Shown: positions 48,982-57,506, counted from the stretch's first letter. The stretch: DNA of 64,000 nucleotides from Pseudonocardia petroleophila (GCF_014235185.1 NZ_CP060131.1:4223501-4287500); one strand, 5' to 3'. Numbers and translations: made by a program. Notes: generated by a model from the sequence alone, not told the origin.

Positions 48982-48987
48982 TACGGT
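48982..48987 (+). promoter_or_regulatory. -10 element TACGGT of a leaderless gene
   Basis: TACGGT ends 6 nt before the GTG at 48994, the same arrangement seen before the monooxygenase at 18595. There is no Shine-Dalgarno sequence, so the AtuA-like gene is probably leaderless. Confidence 0.6.
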
Positions 48988-48993
48988 GCGACC

Positions 48994-50718
48994 GTGACGC
49001 GACCGGTGATCATCGGCAACTGCTCGGGCTTCTACGGGGACCGCCTCGCCGCGGCCAGGGAGATGGTGGACGGCGGGCCGATCGACGTCCTGTGCGGCGA
49101 CTACCTCGCCGAGCTCACCATGCTGATCCTGGCCAAGGCCCAGGCCAAGGACCCGGCGGGCGGGTACGCGAGGACGTTCCTCACCCAGGTCGAGGACGTG
49201 CTCGGCACGTGCCGGGAGCGCGGGATCCGGATCGTCGCGAACGCGGGCGGGCTCAACCCCGCCGGGCTGGCCGACGCGGTCCGGGCGCTCGCCGCGCGGC
49301 TGGGGCTCACCGTCGCCGTCGCCCACGTCGAGGGCGACGACCTGCGGGGCGACCTGTCCGCGGTCACCCCCGCGGTCGTCGGCACGCCCGTCTCCGCCAA
49401 CGCCTACCTCGGCGGCTGGGGCATCGCGCAGGCGCTCGCCGCGGGCGCCGACGTCGTCGTCACCGGGCGGGTCACCGACGCCTCGCTGGTCGTCGGCCCG
49501 GCGGCGTGGTGGCACGGCTGGGACCGGGACGCGGACGACCAGGAGGGCTGGGACCGCCTCGCCGGCGCCGTCGCCGCCGGGCACGTCATCGAGTGCGGCC
49601 CGCAGGCGACGGGCGGCAACTACCCGTTCCTCGACGAGATCACCGACCTGCGCCGCCCGGGCTTCCCCCTCGCCGAGGTCGCCGCCGACGGGTCGTCGGT
49701 GATCACCAAGCACCCCGGGACGGGCGGGCTGGTCTCCGTCGGCACCGTCACCGCGCAGCTGCTCTACGAGATCGCCGAGCCCGCCTACCTCGGACCGGAC
49801 GTCACCACCCACATGGACACCGCGGTGCTCACCCCCGACGGCGAGCACCGCGTCCGGATCTCCGAGGTGCGGGGCAGCCCGCCTCCGTCGACGCTCAAGG
49901 TGGCGCTCAACGACGTCGGCGGCTTCCGCAACACCATGACGTTCGTGCTCACCGGCCTCGACATCGAGGCGAAGGCCGCGCGCTGCGAGGCCCTGCTGTT
50001 CGACGTGCTGGGCGGGAAGGACCGCTTCGCCTCCGTCGACGTGCGGCTGCTGCGCTTCGACACCCCCGACGCCGCGGAGAACGCGCTGGCCACGGCGCAC
50101 CTGAAGATCACCGTCATGGACCCGGACCCGCGCGTCGTCGGCCGGGCGTTCTCGGGGGCGGCGATGGAGCTCGCACTGGGCGGGTACGCCGGGTTCCACA
50201 CGACGACGCCGCCGACGTCGGAGTCGGCGTACGGGGTGTACCGGCCCGCCGCGGTGCCGCGGACCGCGGTGGAGCAGGTCGTGGTGCTGCCCGACGGGTC
50301 GCGCCACGTCGTCGCCGACCCGCCGACCGGGCCCGTGCCGCCGCCGCCCGTGGTGCCCCCCGCCGAGCTGCCGGACGGGCCCACCGTCCGCGCGCCGCTC
50401 GGCGCGGTGTGCGGCGCGCGCTCGGGGGACAAGGGCGGGAACGCCAACGTCGGGATCTGGGCCCGCGACGACGCCGGCCACGCCTGGCTGCGCGCCTACC
50501 TCACCGTCGACCGGCTCCGCGGGCTGCTCGGTCCGGAGGCCGCCGACCTGCACATCGAGCGGTTCGAGCTGCCCGCCCTGCGCGCGGTCAACGTGGTGGT
50601 GCACCGGCTGCTCGGCGACGGCGTCGCGTCCACCGCCCGCCCCGACCCCCAGGCGAAGGGGCTGGGGGAGTACCTGCGCAGCCGGATCGTCGACGTGCCG
50701 GCCGCACTGCTCGACTGA
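48994..50718 (+). CDS. AtuA-like acyclic terpene utilisation family protein
   Basis: 574 residues. The first 450 form the DUF1446/AtuA domain, starting VIIGNCSGFYGDR and containing NAGGLNPAGLADAVR, TGRVTDASLVVGP and CGPQATGGNYPFLDE. The last 110 residues are the small C-terminal AtuA-associated domain (GAVCGARSGDKGGNANVGIW). AtuA is required for citronellol/geraniol catabolism in Pseudomonas, but its reaction is not known. GTG 48994 is supported by the leaderless promoter. The other pathway-type genes (carboxylase subunits, acyl-CoA dehydrogenase, crotonase, ligase) lie 12-20 kb upstream rather than adjacent. Confidence 0.9.
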   Translation: MTRPVIIGNCSGFYGDRLAAAREMVDGGPIDVLCGDYLAELTMLILAKAQAKDPAGGYARTFLTQVEDVLGTCRERGIRIVANAGGLNPAGLADAVRALAARLGLTVAVAHVEGDDLRGDLSAVTPAVVGTPVSANAYLGGWGIAQALAAGADVVVTGRVTDASLVVGPAAWWHGWDRDADDQEGWDRLAGAVAAGHVIECGPQATGGNYPFLDEITDLRRPGFPLAEVAADGSSVITKHPGTGGLVSVGTVTAQLLYEIAEPAYLGPDVTTHMDTAVLTPDGEHRVRISEVRGSPPPSTLKVALNDVGGFRNTMTFVLTGLDIEAKAARCEALLFDVLGGKDRFASVDVRLLRFDTPDAAENALATAHLKITVMDPDPRVVGRAFSGAAMELALGGYAGFHTTTPPTSESAYGVYRPAAVPRTAVEQVVVLPDGSRHVVADPPTGPVPPPPVVPPAELPDGPTVRAPLGAVCGARSGDKGGNANVGIWARDDAGHAWLRAYLTVDRLRGLLGPEAADLHIERFELPALRAVNVVVHRLLGDGVASTARPDPQAKGLGEYLRSRIVDVPAALLD

Positions 50719-50736
50719 GGTCCGGGGCGGCGCCGC

Positions 50737-52002
50737 TCAGCCCAGCAGGCCCGATCCGCCGCCCAGGAGCCCGGTGACGGTCTCGACGACCGGCACCTCG
50801 GGCGTCGACACCGCCGGGAGCTCGACGTCGGGGAGGTCGAGCTCCGCGTCGCCGACGTGCAGCGGCGGCGTCTCGATCTCGGTCGGGGAGACCTCCAGAG
50901 CCGGCACCGTGACCTCGGGCTCGGGCCCGACCTGCAGCAGCTCGGCGCCCTCGACGGTGACGGCGGGCAGCGTCGCCGACGTCGCGCCGAGCCCGACCGG
51001 CCCCGCGTCGAGGGGACCGACCTCGGCGTCCGGGAGGTCCGCGACGGTGTCGGAGGTGGCCACGCCGACACCCTCCCCGTCGACGGTCACCCCGAGGTCG
51101 GGGGTGGTGACGGTGGCCCCGCCGACCGTGACCGGCGGGGTGGCGACCGGGCCGATCGGGGTGGGCGGCAGGACGACGGCGGGCACCTCGACCTCGGGGG
51201 TGCCGAGGTCGGGGACCGGCACGGTGACCGTCGGCGACCCGGGCGGGGTCGGCCCGGCCGTGCCGGGACCGCCGGGCCCGGGCGGCGTCGACGGCTCCGC
51301 GCCGGGCGGCGGCACCGCGGGCCCCGGGACGACCGGGGTGCCCGGTGTCGCGACCGGGCCCGGAGCGGCAGGGGAACCCGGGACGGCGCCGGCACCCGGA
51401 ACGGCGCCGGACCCCGGTGCGGCCGCGGTGCCCGGTGCCGCCGCGGTGCCCGCCGGGGCGGACGCGCCCCGCGCGACGGGCCCCGTGAACGGGGCCAGCA
51501 CGGCCCGGCCGATGTCCGTCCCGCTGACGGGCGGGGCGTCGGCGAGGGGCAGCGCGGTCGAGGCCCGCGCGACGTCGGGCCCGGCGAGGAGACCCGGCCG
51601 GTCGACCCCGCCGTCGATCCCCGCGGACCCGGACGGCTCCCCGGCGTCGGCCTCGGGGGACGGCAGCAGCAGGGCGTCCTCCAGCGCGGTCGTTCCGAAC
51701 ACCGCCCCGACGACGAACAGCGCGCCCGCCGCGGCGGTGGCCCGGCGGACGTGGTGGCGCGGCGGCTCGTCGGCGTCCGGCTCGGGCGTGGGCCGGGAGT
51801 GGCCGCGGGGTACCAGCGGACGGTCCAGCGCGCGTCGCGCCCGGCCCTCGCGCCGCAGCAGGGCCGACACCGGCACCGGCTCGCCCGGCGGCACCACCGG
51901 GGGGCGTGCCTCGACGGACGGGGTGGTCGAGTAGCGGCACAGCAGGTCGGCGACGGTGACGGCGTGCGGGGAGCGCCGTCGGGTCGGGGAGAGCGCGTCC
52001 AC
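50737..52002 (-). CDS. Single-pass membrane protein with Pro/Val/Ala-rich ectodomain
   Basis: 421 residues, not a recognised family. Residues 1-85 are charged and carry VTVADLLCRY, a short motif common near the N terminus of actinobacterial membrane proteins. One membrane helix spans about 88-107 (AAAGALFVVGAVFGTTA). The remaining 310 residues are low-complexity, first Ala-Pro-Gly rich (PGTAAAPGSGAVPGAG) and then Val-Pro-Thr-Glu strands, ending in VTGLLGGGSGLLG. Topology suggests an extended outside domain spanning the wall. Third-position GC bias is gene-like and the frame is long on the correct strand, so it is probably real. GTG 52002 is the likely start. No partner gene is adjacent. Confidence 0.65.
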   Translation of the reverse strand: MDALSPTRRRSPHAVTVADLLCRYSTTPSVEARPPVVPPGEPVPVSALLRREGRARRALDRPLVPRGHSRPTPEPDADEPPRHHVRRATAAAGALFVVGAVFGTTALEDALLLPSPEADAGEPSGSAGIDGGVDRPGLLAGPDVARASTALPLADAPPVSGTDIGRAVLAPFTGPVARGASAPAGTAAAPGTAAAPGSGAVPGAGAVPGSPAAPGPVATPGTPVVPGPAVPPPGAEPSTPPGPGGPGTAGPTPPGSPTVTVPVPDLGTPEVEVPAVVLPPTPIGPVATPPVTVGGATVTTPDLGVTVDGEGVGVATSDTVADLPDAEVGPLDAGPVGLGATSATLPAVTVEGAELLQVGPEPEVTVPALEVSPTEIETPPLHVGDAELDLPDVELPAVSTPEVPVVETVTGLLGGGSGLLG

Positions 52003-52086
52003 GGTCGGGGGCCTTCCGGGCGAGCGGGTGGGGGAGGGGGTGCCGATCGTCGCGCGGTAACCGGCCCGTCGCTAGGTGTCATTCGC

Positions 52087-52112
52087 CCGTTCACCGACAG
52101 CCACCTGAACGG
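52087..52112. repeat. Inverted repeat upstream of membrane protein gene
   Basis: CCGTTCA (52087-52093) and TGAACGG (52106-52112) form a 7 bp inverted repeat with a 12 bp gap, and a small GGCCC-AAC-GGGCC hairpin follows (52111-52123). It lies in the 233 bp non-coding gap between the low-complexity membrane protein start and the IclR stop. It could be an operator or terminator; the rest of the gap shows nothing. Confidence 0.35.
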
Positions 52113-52235
52113 CCCAACGGGCCACTGACCGTCACGGCGGGGCCGTTGGTCGTGTCGCTCGACCGGATGCCGCGAGCGACTCCGGCGTTCGGCGCAGCAG
52201 CCCGTCCGCGTTCGGCGAACCGTGCCCGTCCGCCG

Positions 52236-52976
52236 CTAGGCCCCCAGTGCGCGGCTGATCGCCCGCGCACTCGTCCGGACCAGCGGGGCGAGGGCCAGCG
52301 GCGTCGCGGTGCCGTGCCGCACGACCAGCGACACCGCCGCGACCACGGCCCCGCGCCGGTCGTGCACGGGTGCGGCGACCGACAGCGCGTCGTCGGTGAC
52401 CTGCCGGTCGCTCACCGCGTACCCGCTCACCCGGACGTCGGCGAGCATCCCGCGCAGCGCCCGCGGGTCGGTGACGGTGTGCGGCGTGTACCGCTCCACC
52501 GGCCCCGTCAGCACCTCCTCCTGAAGCTCCGGCGGCGCGTGCGCGAGCAGGACCAGCCCGACGCCGGTGGCGGTCAGCGCGAACCGCCCGCCGACGCGGG
52601 TGAGCACCGGCACCGCGCCGGACCCGGCGATCCGCTCGACGAACACGACCTCGACGCCCTCGCGCACCGCGAGCTGCACGTTCTCCCGCGTGACCTGGCT
52701 GAGGTCCTCCAGGAACGGCAGCGCCCGCTCCCGCAGGGCCGACCCGCGCGGCGCGAGCGCCCCCACCTCCCACAGCCGCAGCCCGATCCGGAACCGCCCG
52801 TCCGCACCCCGCTCCAGCGCGCCCCAGCCGACCAGCTCCCCGGCGAGGCGGTGCACGGTCGACAGCGGCAGCTCCGCGCGGCGGGCGAGCTCGGACAGCG
52901 TCAGCGCCGGGTGGTCGGCGGAGAAGGCGTCGAGGATGCGCAGGCCGCGGGCCAGCACCGGTCCGGGACGGGGCAC
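52236..52976 (-). CDS. IclR family transcriptional regulator
   Basis: 246 residues. A winged helix-turn-helix (residues 10-65: GLRILDAFSADHPALTLSELARRAELPLSTVHRL) is followed by the IclR effector domain with the FVERIAGSGAVPVLTRVGGRFALTATGVGLVLLA stretch. IclR proteins sense aromatic or small organic acids. GTG 52976 is chosen because GGAGG (52990-52986) lies about 9 nt upstream; the GTG at 52985 would overlap that site. It follows the reductase gene on the same strand, so it appears to be the last gene of the Rieske operon and its probable regulator. Confidence 0.92.
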   Translation of the reverse strand: MPRPGPVLARGLRILDAFSADHPALTLSELARRAELPLSTVHRLAGELVGWGALERGADGRFRIGLRLWEVGALAPRGSALRERALPFLEDLSQVTRENVQLAVREGVEVVFVERIAGSGAVPVLTRVGGRFALTATGVGLVLLAHAPPELQEEVLTGPVERYTPHTVTDPRALRGMLADVRVSGYAVSDRQVTDDALSVAAPVHDRRGAVVAAVSLVVRHGTATPLALAPLVRTSARAISRALGA

Positions 52977-52988
52977 CGGCGCCACCTC

Positions 52989-53927
52989 CTACAGGTCGAG
53001 CACGAGTCTCCCGCACGCCGCCCGGGAGACGCAGACGAACATCGTGTCGTGCGCGGCCTGCTCGGCGTCGGTGAGCAGCGAGTCGCGGTGGTCGACCTCG
53101 CCGGACAGCACCCCCGTCTCGCAGGTGCCGCACGTGCCCTCCCGGCACGACGACAGGATGTCGACCCCCGCGCCCTCCAGCGTCTCGAGCACGGTCCGGT
53201 CGACCGGCACGGTGAGGACCGTGCCGCTGGAGGACAGCTCCACCTCGAAGGAGTCCCCCGAACCGTCCGCGGCGGCGCCGCCGACGTGCTTGGGCGCGAA
53301 CCGCTCCACCCGCAGGGACCCGTCCGGGCAGCGCTCCTCGATCGCGTCGAGCAGGGGCGCCGGGCCGCAGCAGTAGACCAGCGTGTCGGGCGCGAACACG
53401 TCGAGGTCGAGCAGGCCGTGCTCGTCCTGCGGGCGGATCTCGACGCGGTCGCCGTGGGCCGCGCGCAGGTCGTCGACGAACGCCATCGACGCCGCCGATC
53501 GGCCCCCGTAGACGAGCCGCCACTGCGCCCCCGCGGCCGTCGCGGCGGCCAGCATCGGCAGGATCGGGGTGATCCCGATGCCGCCGGCCACGAACACGTA
53601 CCGCGGCGCGGGCTCCAGCGCGAAGTGGTTGCGCGGCCCGCGGACGCGCACGGTGTCGCCGGGGCGCAGCGCGTCGTGGACGAAGGCGGACCCGCCGCGG
53701 CCGTCGGGCTCGCGCAGCACCGCGACGCGCCACGTCGACCGGTCGGCGGGGTCGCCGCACAGTGAGTACTGCCGCACGAGGTCGTCCTTCAGCAGCAGGT
53801 CGACGTGCGCACCGGGCTCCCACGACGGCAGGTCGGCGCCGGACGGGTCGCGCAGCGTCAGGGCCAGCACGCCGTCGGCGACCACCGCGCGGGCGTCGAC
53901 GACGAGGTCGGACTCGGGCTCGGTCAT
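52989..53927 (-). CDS. Ferredoxin-linked reductase of Rieske oxygenase (VanB-like)
   Basis: 312 residues with the class IA oxygenase-reductase order: flavin-binding barrel (RQYSLCG), NAD-binding domain (FVAGGIGITPILPM), then a C-terminal plant-type [2Fe-2S] ferredoxin with SSCREGTCGTC and a final Cys in MFVCVSRA. It passes electrons from NAD(P)H to the oxygenase encoded two genes upstream. ATG 53927 overlaps the stop of the small CxC gene by ATGA, so translation is coupled. The arrangement matches vanillate O-demethylase and phthalate dioxygenase reductases. Confidence 0.93.
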   Translation of the reverse strand: MTEPESDLVVDARAVVADGVLALTLRDPSGADLPSWEPGAHVDLLLKDDLVRQYSLCGDPADRSTWRVAVLREPDGRGGSAFVHDALRPGDTVRVRGPRNHFALEPAPRYVFVAGGIGITPILPMLAAATAAGAQWRLVYGGRSAASMAFVDDLRAAHGDRVEIRPQDEHGLLDLDVFAPDTLVYCCGPAPLLDAIEERCPDGSLRVERFAPKHVGGAAADGSGDSFEVELSSSGTVLTVPVDRTVLETLEGAGVDILSSCREGTCGTCETGVLSGEVDHRDSLLTDAEQAAHDTMFVCVSRAACGRLVLDL

Positions 53928-54130
53928 GCGTGCGCTCCCACCGGCTCGGGCGTGCGGGGGACGGCGGTGCCGTGGCCGACGGGGTGCGCGAGCAGCCACT
54001 CCCACACCTCGACGGGCCCCTCGGCGACGTGCACCGCGCCGCAGTGGCAGGTGCCCTGCAGCCGGTCGCTGCCGGGCAGCCAGACCACGCGCAGCACGCC
54101 GCGGCCGGTCAGCATCCGGGTCGGCTCCAC
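53924..54130 (-). CDS. Small CHCGA protein in Rieske operon
   Basis: 68 residues, not a recognised named family. The sequence contains LQGTCHCGAVHVAEGPVEVWEWLLAHP; the CHCGAV motif recalls the zinc-binding strand of GFA/CENP-V-type proteins but only one Cys-x-Cys pair is present. GTG 54130 begins 1 nt after the oxygenase stop, and its TGA overlaps the reductase ATG (ATGA). This exact fit between oxygenase and reductase, plus gene-like codon bias, argues that it is translated. It might assist cofactor insertion or bind metal; this is speculation. Confidence 0.7.
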   Translation of the reverse strand: MEPTRMLTGRGVLRVVWLPGSDRLQGTCHCGAVHVAEGPVEVWEWLLAHPVGHGTAVPRTPEPVGAHA

Positions 54131-54131
54131 G

Positions 54132-55172
54132 TCAGACCCGCACGGCCGTCGACGAAGCGAGCCGCGCCAGCATGCGGCGCGCGGCCAGCCCGCCGGTGTC
54201 GATGTTGATCGACAGCTCCTGGTACCCGGCCGGCTCGGACGCGATCACCTGCTCCAGCACGTCCAGCGCCTCGACGTCCTGCAGCACGACGGTGCGGTTC
54301 TGCTCGGCGAGGAACGCGGAGACCTCCTCGTCGTCGAGCGCGAAGTCGCGGGCCACGGCCCAGAAGTCGTGCGTGGAGGTCTCCGTCTCCGGCGTGATCG
54401 CGTAGACGACCTCGACGTGGAAGGCGTCCGGGTCCGTCCCGTCCGGGTTCGGCTGCGACCCGACCGGCGCGATCCGGCTGTGCAGCAGGTACAGGCACGG
54501 CGGCGTGTACTCGATGTCCTGCCAGCGCGAGATCCGGCCGCTCAGGCCGGTGGAGCGGGAGTAGAACGGCGGGCACTCGGCGTCGTCCATGTGGCGGGAG
54601 ACGTAGACGATCCCCGCCTCGTCGTCGACCTCGGTGGTGATCGGCGTGCCCGCCACCTCCGGCGTGCCGATGTAGCCGCCGTGCAGGTAGGTCTCGTGGG
54701 AGAGGTCGAGCAGGTTGTCGACGAGCAGGCCGGCGCGGGCCGCGAGGGGCTCCATGCCGGAGACGGCGGTCCAGCCGGGCGAGTCCAGCCACGGCGCGCG
54801 CGGGATGCGGACGCCCCCGGCGAGGTCCGGGTCCCCGATGAACACCCAGACGAACGAGTCCTGCTCCACGACGGGGTAGGAGCGCAGCCGGGCGGTGCGC
54901 GGCACGCGGGTCTGGCCCGGCACCGCGACGCACGCGCCGTCGGCGCCGTAGGTGAAGCCGTGGTAGCCGCAGACGACCTGGTCGCCGACCAGCCGCGTCG
55001 GGGCCTGGGAGAGCGGGAAGCGGCGGTGCACACAGCGGTCGGCCATCGCGGTGACGGCCCCGGCCTCCGTGCGCCAGAACAGGATCGACTCGCCGCAGAT
55101 CGTGCGGGAGAACAGGTCGTGGGTGATCTCGCGGCCGTACGCCGCGACGTACCACTGGTTCCGGACGATCAT
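54132..55172 (-). CDS. Rieske ring-hydroxylating oxygenase (VanA-like)
   Basis: 346 residues. The Rieske centre is RCVHRRFPLS plus VVCGYHGFTY (Cys-x-His...Cys-x-x-His). The mononuclear iron ligands are in DNLLDLSHETYLH, and a C-terminal Asp follows in VVLQDVEALDVLE. Length and single-subunit type match vanillate demethylase/phthalate dioxygenase oxygenases, which hydroxylate or demethylate aromatic acids. ATG 55172 overlaps the transporter stop (ATGA). The electron donor is encoded just downstream. The neighbouring aromatic-acid MFS transporter and IclR regulator support an aromatic carboxylate as substrate. Confidence 0.94.
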   Translation of the reverse strand: MIVRNQWYVAAYGREITHDLFSRTICGESILFWRTEAGAVTAMADRCVHRRFPLSQAPTRLVGDQVVCGYHGFTYGADGACVAVPGQTRVPRTARLRSYPVVEQDSFVWVFIGDPDLAGGVRIPRAPWLDSPGWTAVSGMEPLAARAGLLVDNLLDLSHETYLHGGYIGTPEVAGTPITTEVDDEAGIVYVSRHMDDAECPPFYSRSTGLSGRISRWQDIEYTPPCLYLLHSRIAPVGSQPNPDGTDPDAFHVEVVYAITPETETSTHDFWAVARDFALDDEEVSAFLAEQNRTVVLQDVEALDVLEQVIASEPAGYQELSINIDTGGLAARRMLARLASSTAVRV

Positions 55173-56485
55173 GCGAGCTCCTTGGTGGGCGTGGCCACGG
55201 GCGCGACGGCGCGCAGCAGGGTGAGGACGGCGGCCACGGCGACGAACACCGCTCCGACCACGAGGTAGAGGTTCTGCGGGGTCGCCCCGCCGTCGAGCAG
55301 GACGCCGGCCAGTGCGGGCGCGAGGATGGCCCCGGCGCGGCCGATGCCCAGCGCCGTGCCGACGCCCGTGGTGCGGACGCCCGCGGCGTAGATCCCGGGG
55401 GTCAGGGCGTAGAGGCCCGCGACGCAGCCGTTGACGAACAGCCCGATCAGCCCGCCCAGCACGAACGCCAGCGCCAGCGACGACGTCGAGGCGATGAACA
55501 CGGCCAGCAGCGCCGCGGTGATCACCAGGTAGGCGATCAGGACGTTGCGCAGCGCGAACTTCGTGGCCAGCAGGCCGAGGAACGCGGCGCCGAAGATGCC
55601 GCCGACGTTGAGCAGCGTGCCGCCCGCGATGCCCTGGCCGGGCGTCAGGCCGGCGTCGACGAGCAGCGTGGGCGTCCAGCTCGTCACGAAGTAGAAGCCG
55701 GCCATCACGCCGAAGAACGCGACCCAGAGGATCAGGGTGGTGCGCCGCAGCTCGGGGGCGAGCAGCGACCGGAAGCCCGCGCCGACGCCGGTGGGGGCTC
55801 CGGTGGCGTCGGGGAGGCGGTCCTGGTGGGGCAGGCCCATGCGGGCGGCGAGGGCGTTGACGCGGCCGAGGTCGCCGCGGGTGAGCAGGAAGTCCATCGA
55901 CTCGGGCAGCCGCAGGAACACCAGCGGGACCGCCAGCAGCGTCACGACGCCGCCGAACAGGAACACCGCGCGCCACCCCTGGCCGCCGATCAGGACGGCC
56001 GCGACGACGCCGCCGAGCGTGGCGCCGAGCGCGTAGCCGGTGGAGTTGAGGCTGACGGCGAACCCGCGCCAGCGCCGCGACGCGTACTCCGACGCGATCA
56101 CGTTGCTGCTGGCCAGGATCCCGCCGATGCCGACGCCGGTGATCACGCGCAGCAGCCCGAGCTGCACCGCGTTCTGGCTGACCGACGACAGCAGCATCGC
56201 CGCGCTCGCGACGACCAGGCAGCCGAGGATGATCGGGCGGCGCCCGACGCGGTCGGCCCACGGCGCCACGAGCAGCGACCCGAGCGCCATGCCGACGAGG
56301 CCCGCGGAGAGCAGCAGCCCGGTCTGGGTGCCGGTCAGGCCCCACTCGGCGCTGACGGACGACGCGGTGAACGCCATCACCAGCACGTCGAACCCGTCGA
56401 TCATGTTCAGCAGCACGCAGACCACGACGACGCCCCAGCGGAAGCGGGTCATCGGGCCGTCGTCCAGGGCTTGTCTCACGCTCAT
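55169..56485 (-). CDS. MFS aromatic acid:H+ symporter (AAHS type)
   Basis: 438 residues, about 12 membrane helices. LLNMIDGFDVLVMAFTASSV is the first helix with the DGFD motif of the AAHS family, and GSLLVAPWADRVGRRPIILG is the loop 2-3 motif. It imports aromatic acids with protons. ATG 56485 is the first gene of the operon; transporter, oxygenase, small protein and reductase are chained by 4 bp overlaps or 1 nt gaps. A TTCCGG/CCGGAA palindrome 69 bp upstream may be the operator of the operon's IclR regulator. Confidence 0.93.
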   Translation of the reverse strand: MSVRQALDDGPMTRFRWGVVVVCVLLNMIDGFDVLVMAFTASSVSAEWGLTGTQTGLLLSAGLVGMALGSLLVAPWADRVGRRPIILGCLVVASAAMLLSSVSQNAVQLGLLRVITGVGIGGILASSNVIASEYASRRWRGFAVSLNSTGYALGATLGGVVAAVLIGGQGWRAVFLFGGVVTLLAVPLVFLRLPESMDFLLTRGDLGRVNALAARMGLPHQDRLPDATGAPTGVGAGFRSLLAPELRRTTLILWVAFFGVMAGFYFVTSWTPTLLVDAGLTPGQGIAGGTLLNVGGIFGAAFLGLLATKFALRNVLIAYLVITAALLAVFIASTSSLALAFVLGGLIGLFVNGCVAGLYALTPGIYAAGVRTTGVGTALGIGRAGAILAPALAGVLLDGGATPQNLYLVVGAVFVAVAAVLTLLRAVAPVATPTKELA

Positions 56486-56553
56486 GCGGCACTCCGTCGT
56501 GTCGTGGTGGTCCGATCAGAGTGACGAGGACGGTGTGCCGCGACGAACAGGCT

Positions 56554-56568
56554 TTCCGGATGCCGGAA
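56554..56568. promoter_or_regulatory. TTCCGG-ATG-CCGGAA palindrome, IclR site candidate
   Basis: Perfect 6 bp arms around a 3 bp centre lie in the 107 bp divergent gap between the transporter and the BtuF-like gene. Its form (TTCC...GGAA) is like operators of some IclR regulators, and an IclR gene ends this operon. Confidence 0.5.
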
Positions 56569-56580
56569 GACCGACCTCCG

Positions 56581-56586
56581 TAGGCT
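56581..56586 (+). promoter_or_regulatory. -10 element TAGGCT of a leaderless gene
   Basis: TAGGCT ends 6 nt before the ATG at 56593 with no Shine-Dalgarno sequence between. It is therefore a probable leaderless promoter for the BtuF-like gene. Confidence 0.62.
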
Positions 56587-56592
56587 GGTCGC

Positions 56593-57468
56593 ATGCGGAT
56601 CGCGTCGTTGCTGCCCGCCGCCACCGAGATCGCCGCCGCCGTCGGCCTGGTCGACGACCTCGTGGCGGTCACCTTCGAGTGCGACCACCCGGCCGGGATC
56701 CGCGACCGCGTGCCGGTCGTCGTCGACACCGCACTGCCCGCCGGGCTCGCCCCCGGGGAGATCGACGCCGTGGTGCGCGACCGGTCCGCGCGCGGCCTGC
56801 CGATGTACGAGGTCGACGCCGACGCGCTCGGCCGGCTGCGGCCCGAGCTGATCCTCACGCAGGACCTGTGCCGGGTCTGCGCGCTGCCGGCGGGGTCGGT
56901 CGCCGACGCGCTGGCCCTCCTCGGGTCCGACGCCGAGGTGCTGTCGATCGACCCGCACTCCGTCGACGACGTGCTGGCCGCGATCGCCGCCGTCGGGCAC
57001 CGCGGCGGGGCCCCCGACACCGCCGACGCACTGGTGGGGGAGCTGCGGGGGCGGCTCGACGCCGTCGGGCGGGCGGTGGCGGACCGGGCCCGGCCGCGGG
57101 TGCTCGTGCTGGAGTGGACCGACCCGCCGTTCCTCGCCGGGCACTGGGTCCCCGAGCTCGTGCGCCGCGCGGGCGGTGAGCCGGTCGGCGGCGTCGACGC
57201 GGGCCGCAGCACCACCGTGGACTGGGCCGACCTGCCCGACGCCGACGTGGTCGTCGTCGCCCCCTGCGGCTACGGCCTCGACGACGCCCGCACGCAGGCC
57301 GCCGCGGTCCGCCCGCTGCTGCCCGACGTCCCGGTGCTGGCGATGGACTCCGCGTCCTACGTCGTGCGGGCCGGACCCCGGCTCGTCGACGGGATCGAGG
57401 CGCTGGCCGGGGCCCTGCACCCGGACGCCGTCGCACCGGCCCCGCCCGGCCGGATCGCGCGGCTCTGA
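56593..57468 (+). CDS. BtuF-like cobalamin-binding protein without signal peptide
   Basis: 291 residues of the PF01497 helical-backbone fold, beginning SLLPAATEIAAAVGLVDDLVAVTFECDHP, the usual BtuF start. ILTQDLCRVCAL and VVVAPCGYGLDDA are characteristic of the cytosolic actinobacterial cobalamin-binding group. There is no signal sequence or lipobox, so it cannot be an ordinary ABC binding lipoprotein, and no permease is adjacent. The function is unclear; binding of a corrinoid is a family-based guess. ATG 56593 is fixed by the leaderless promoter and the conserved N terminus. Confidence 0.85.
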   Translation: MRIASLLPAATEIAAAVGLVDDLVAVTFECDHPAGIRDRVPVVVDTALPAGLAPGEIDAVVRDRSARGLPMYEVDADALGRLRPELILTQDLCRVCALPAGSVADALALLGSDAEVLSIDPHSVDDVLAAIAAVGHRGGAPDTADALVGELRGRLDAVGRAVADRARPRVLVLEWTDPPFLAGHWVPELVRRAGGEPVGGVDAGRSTTVDWADLPDADVVVVAPCGYGLDDARTQAAAVRPLLPDVPVLAMDSASYVVRAGPRLVDGIEALAGALHPDAVAPAPPGRIARL

Positions 57469-57506
57469 GCGCACCGGGTGACGCGCGTGCGCGCCGTCAC
57501 CCCGGA

